This document shows, in pieces, positions 61,024-64,000 of a DNA stretch of 64,000 bases (position 1 is its first letter; every line of letters begins with the position of its first letter). The notes beneath the pieces are model-generated. The model saw only the letters and a program-made list of their open reading frames with translations, did not search any database and was not told where the DNA came from. This stretch comes from Brugia malayi (Eukaryota; Nematoda; Chromadorea; Rhabditida; Onchocercidae), in assembly GCF_000002995.4 (NCBI RefSeq), contig NW_025062475.1, forward strand, positions 4,378,528 to 4,442,527, written 5' to 3'. The translations under genes were made by a program, and so were the position numbers.

Positions 61024-64000
61024 TTAATGGCGTCGACGATCATAATCGCGGCCTCTATCTCGATCACGATCCCGATAATCACGGTCCCGATCACCATCGC
61101 TTCGACCATCACGTGACGAACGATGATCATCGTACCTAAAATGTTATAAGTCCTGATTGTTGCATTTCCTTAAACATGTAAAGAAATGTATATTAACACA
61201 TAAAAATTAAATACAAGGAATGCAATTTTGTACATGCAGCTAGCTTTGCACATCAGTATTATTCATTCCACATTAATGACCTATAAGTTACACTTTATAC
61301 ATCCCAAAATACTTTTATGCTTATTTCTTAGTTCGGAAGATGAGATAAATAATACTAGTAACAATTAAACATTAAGAACTGACCGTCTTGAATCTCGATC
61401 ACGATCTCTATCACGATCACGATCACGACTACGACTGTGACGCCTTGAATTCGAAACTGTGCCATTATGTTCCCGATCGCGATCATGGGAGTATGAGCGA
61501 TGGGTAGATGAAGATCGATGATCACGGTCTTCATGAGCCATTTCTAATGCAGCTGCTTCTAGCACAGCTTTTGATTCACGAAGACGTCGTGTATCACCTT
61601 TACCACCACCTAGAAATGGTATCATCTCCATTACTATGTGGTGATACAACTTCAGGATTTTAAACTCCAAGCTCAAAGTATTTTTTTATATACACTTTTT
61701 AATTTGTATCATTGACGAAAAAAAAGCTAAAATTGCATGCAAATCGTTTGAATCACTAATACTTATTTCTTGTGAAAAAACGGGCCAAAGTTTGTGAATA
61801 AAACAGACCAAAACTTCAAAATCAGTTACATTTACAAGTGTTACATTTTGTAAACTTGCGATAATAAACATACCAAGCCGTCGTGGCAACCAAGATTTCT
61901 GTGTACGACCGCGCTCATAATCAACAACCACCCGTCGTCCATCAATTTTCATGCCATCAGCTTTTTTGTAAGCTTCTAAAAACAATTTATTAATGGATAA
62001 TTGGTAAACAGCACGTAACGCTGTGTCTGCAACAGTCTATATTCTGTCAGAGTAGATACATCAATCACTATAAATTCAGTGATATATAATTCCCTGTTAG
62101 AAGAAATAATTGTTGTCGAAAAAACCAAAGAAGGTTTTCCAATCTCTAGTCCAAATAACAATTGCTGACATTAACTTTACCTTACATCACGCAGGTTATT
62201 GCTACTCAAAGGAACTCACCCAGCTTACCTTTAAATGTACGTTAATGACAATATGACAATAATATCTGCTAGATGAAAAGCATGTGCCAATTGGAGAAGC
62301 ATGCGTCCATGTGAAAACTTACCCACACAACAACTTACTCCTTTCAACTTACCCGCCTTTAGTATCAAATAATAAACAATTTTTTTTTCTTTTTGCTTAT
62401 AAACAGAGTAGAAAGTAAAATTAAATAATAAATAAACTGTTACATATCCATACTAGCAGAAAAAAAAAAATGAAGCTGCCAGCTATAACATCTAAGTAAC
62501 AATATTATTAAAGTACAAGGTAGGCCACATACCCCAATCTTTTGATTTGGATAGGCATTTCGACGAATAAATCTCTGCATGCTTAATAGTTTTTTTTTTT
62601 TTAATGATGATATTACCAGGGATGCTCCCTCATCCATTAATTTTAAAATTTCATTCTTTCATTCATGTATAAAACATCGTTTTGAAATATTGTTCTGGCA
62701 GCCTCAATCAGTTTCAGAATAAAGTTTGCTAGTTATTAGTCTTGCTTCACTCCTAATAAAACTGCTAATTGACGGTATCGCAAATATTAAACATATATAT
62801 ATTTTTTAAATATATATACTTATATACACACATACATACACATGCACACACACATACACAGAGCCTTACCGCACTTAAAACAAACCATGGCAAAACGCTC
62901 TGCAATCTTGCGCCAGTTTCATGTTTTCTTAACCATTTTTCTGTGTGAGTCGTATCCTGTTATGTATTTTATTATTTTTGCTTTTCCTTTTTTTAACTTC
63001 AAAACTTCTATTTTAAAAATCATGTGAAATTTAGACGACTCATCACAGTGTTTAGAAACAAACCCATGGCTGATATATGTGTGCATTCAAGAGACAGGCA
63101 CGACCATTCAAAGCGAATGCTGCCCTTCTGCAAATACAGCACCATAAGTTTTTGTAGATTTCCAAAAAAGAAGTATTAAAAAAGTTGTGCCAAGAAAGAA
63201 AGAAAGGTGTGCTTGTCCAAATATCACACAACCATGTAACTTACCCATTTGCAAACAAACAATAACAAATGTCCCAATAACTAAAAATTTATTTGAAGAA
63301 ATAATTCCTCTCCTTCACTAACAATCTCAGAATTACCTCAGAAGGAATTTTTTTTTCTAGTAGGAAAGATGCATGATAATGCTCAAAGAATTACAACAGC
63401 AACTGCATCACGTAATGTAACCCAGTATTGTTACCTTTACTATACAGCATTGTTCAGCCCATATGTCAAGTTAGGTCATGCGAGAGACGGTTGAAAGAGT
63501 ATCTGTTCAGGTGTCATCAAAAGTTGGTTCATACTGTCAAAGAAAAATTAAGTGTAATGTGTCGACTGAATTGTTGGATTGTACTATAAGATTAAGACAA
63601 TTCTAATAAGGCCGTATAATTTACGAGAAAACCAGCTAAATACTGCAAGGAAAAAAACGGAACAAGAGTGGTTTAAACAAGAAAGAATAAAGCGGCATTT
63701 CAATAAAAATAAGTTACTTTAAAAGAACAAAGATCAGCTGGATTTTATTTTGCATTCATATCTGAACTTTTTACAGTCTGCAGATTCAATGTGTAAAAAT
63801 CAAGTTTAATAAACAAACTTAAACATCCAAGCTTAGCGTCCGCGAAAGTTAATGAATGTACGAAATGTAAGAAAATTTGACAATACAATTATTATCTACC
63901 CATAGTACCAAAATTTTCAACAAAGCAATTGACTTACCATCATTAAAACATTTCAGTATTTTCATAAACTAATTTAGAAAATTACCTGACATTGATTCTT
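61024..64000 (-). CDS. SNRNP70: U1 small nuclear ribonucleoprotein 70 kDa (U1-70K), 3' part; 5' end outside window
   Basis: U1-70K binds stem-loop I of U1 snRNA through its RRM and helps define 5' splice sites in the nucleus. Exons in transcript order: 64000-63986 (partial), 61975-61874, 61609-61384 and 61135-61024. Exon 61975-61874 encodes the last strand of the RRM and the next conserved segment, [20 protein letters not shown] followed by [13 protein letters not shown]. The next exon gives [20 protein letters not shown] and then turns into the arginine-rich Arg-Asp/Arg-Ser tail ([18 protein letters not shown]), continued in the last exon to DYDRRRH and TAA. All junctions agree in phase; the 15-nt fragment at the window edge ends ESMS in the phase needed to precede EAYKK. 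The start, N-terminal region and most of the RRM lie beyond 64000. The 2.0-kb intron encloses a possible small gene on the + strand. Confidence 0.93.
62821..62861. repeat. CA-rich dinucleotide repeat
   Basis: TATACACACATACATACACA-type stretch within the long U1-70K intron, about 25 bp upstream of the ATG of the possible small peptide gene. Confidence 0.85.
62887..63147 (+). CDS. Possible small secreted cysteine peptide, 56 aa, inside the U1-70K intron
   Basis: Two exons, 62887-62944 and 63035-63147, joined through a GTGAGT donor and a TTTAG acceptor with matching phase. The first encodes [19 protein letters not shown], a basic start followed by a hydrophobic run like a signal peptide. The mature part would be about 37 residues with cysteines spaced C-x10-C-x11-CC (QCLETNP, VCIQET, SECCPS), ending NTAP and TAA. 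The start context (AAACCATGG) is good. It lies antisense to U1-70K within its intron. I recognise no family; its short length means it could be a chance frame, but good splice signals, a signal peptide and ordered cysteines together argue for a gene. Confidence 0.45.

Larger units (their letters stand above)
61976..63985 (-). other. 2.0-kb U1-70K intron
   Basis: Apart from the possible + strand peptide gene and the CA repeat, I found no RRM-coding exon here: the flanking exon fragments already join in phase. Conserved long introns in splicing-factor genes often hold poison exons, but I cannot identify one. Confidence 0.6.

Noticed and set aside
62440..62637. - strand frame in the U1-70K intron as a possible RRM exon
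   Set aside because: It contains no RNP1/RNP2-like residues, and the flanking U1-70K exons already join in phase without it.

Overview
This window is AT-rich nuclear DNA from a nematode, most likely a filarial or other spirurid worm. The evidence is the combination of split genes with short exons, acceptors of the TTTTCAG type, several start codons sitting a few bases after such an acceptor (as expected for spliced-leader trans-splicing), and nematode-expanded families: transthyretin-like (TTR) secreted proteins, an srx-type chemoreceptor and an ET/Ly6-like cysteine-rich secreted protein. Almost none of the genes is a single open frame. I built them by joining exons whose reading phases agree; all coordinates are hand-derived. 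I saw no rRNA, tRNA, CRISPR array or intact transposon.

Layout. 1-3922: no gene seen. 3923-13393 (+): a 13-exon gene for a protein of about 583 aa with a FAR1/ZSWIM3-N-like, MULE-derived DNA-binding domain; its first intron (4.8 kb) carries two diverged copies of a dispersed repeat and a cluster of AGGTCA half-sites. 15700-about 16700 (+): an unrecognised small gene. 16871-19064 (-): a zinc-finger gene with one shared acidic 5' exon and three tandem, equally long (272 nt), intact, phase-compatible terminal exons, each carrying three zinc fingers and its own stop codon. 21103-25497 (-): a complete 12-exon RNA polymerase III subunit RPC5 (POLR3E/Sin) gene. 27694-29045 (+): an orphan single-pass membrane protein whose 5' end is missing. 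30310-32249 (+): a BTB-BACK protein without kelch repeats. 35937-37240 (+, perhaps to 39035): a secreted protein with ten cysteines. 39362-41636 (-): an srx-like GPCR with doubtful splice junctions. 43848-48051 (+): a signal-peptide plus transmembrane protein resembling p24/TMED cargo receptors in layout. 50922-53164, 56014-57056 and 59150-60320 (+): three tandem TTR genes. 61024-64000 (-): the 3' part of the U1-70K splicing-factor gene, whose 2-kb intron encloses a possible tiny secreted-peptide gene on the other strand.

The genes do not form one pathway. Two are core RNA machinery (Pol III RPC5, U1-70K), two look like DNA-binding regulators (FAR1-like and zinc-finger), and the rest are mostly secreted or membrane proteins of the kind nematodes expand. 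The most unusual item is the zinc-finger locus: it looks built to swap C-terminal DNA-binding modules by alternative terminal-exon choice, as lola and mod(mdg4) do in Drosophila, although its shared exon begins with a signal-peptide-like stretch. Two introns, one in RPC5 and one in the third TTR gene, appear to use GC-AG splice sites; the TTR case is fixed by exact exon-length conservation with the two neighbouring paralogues.
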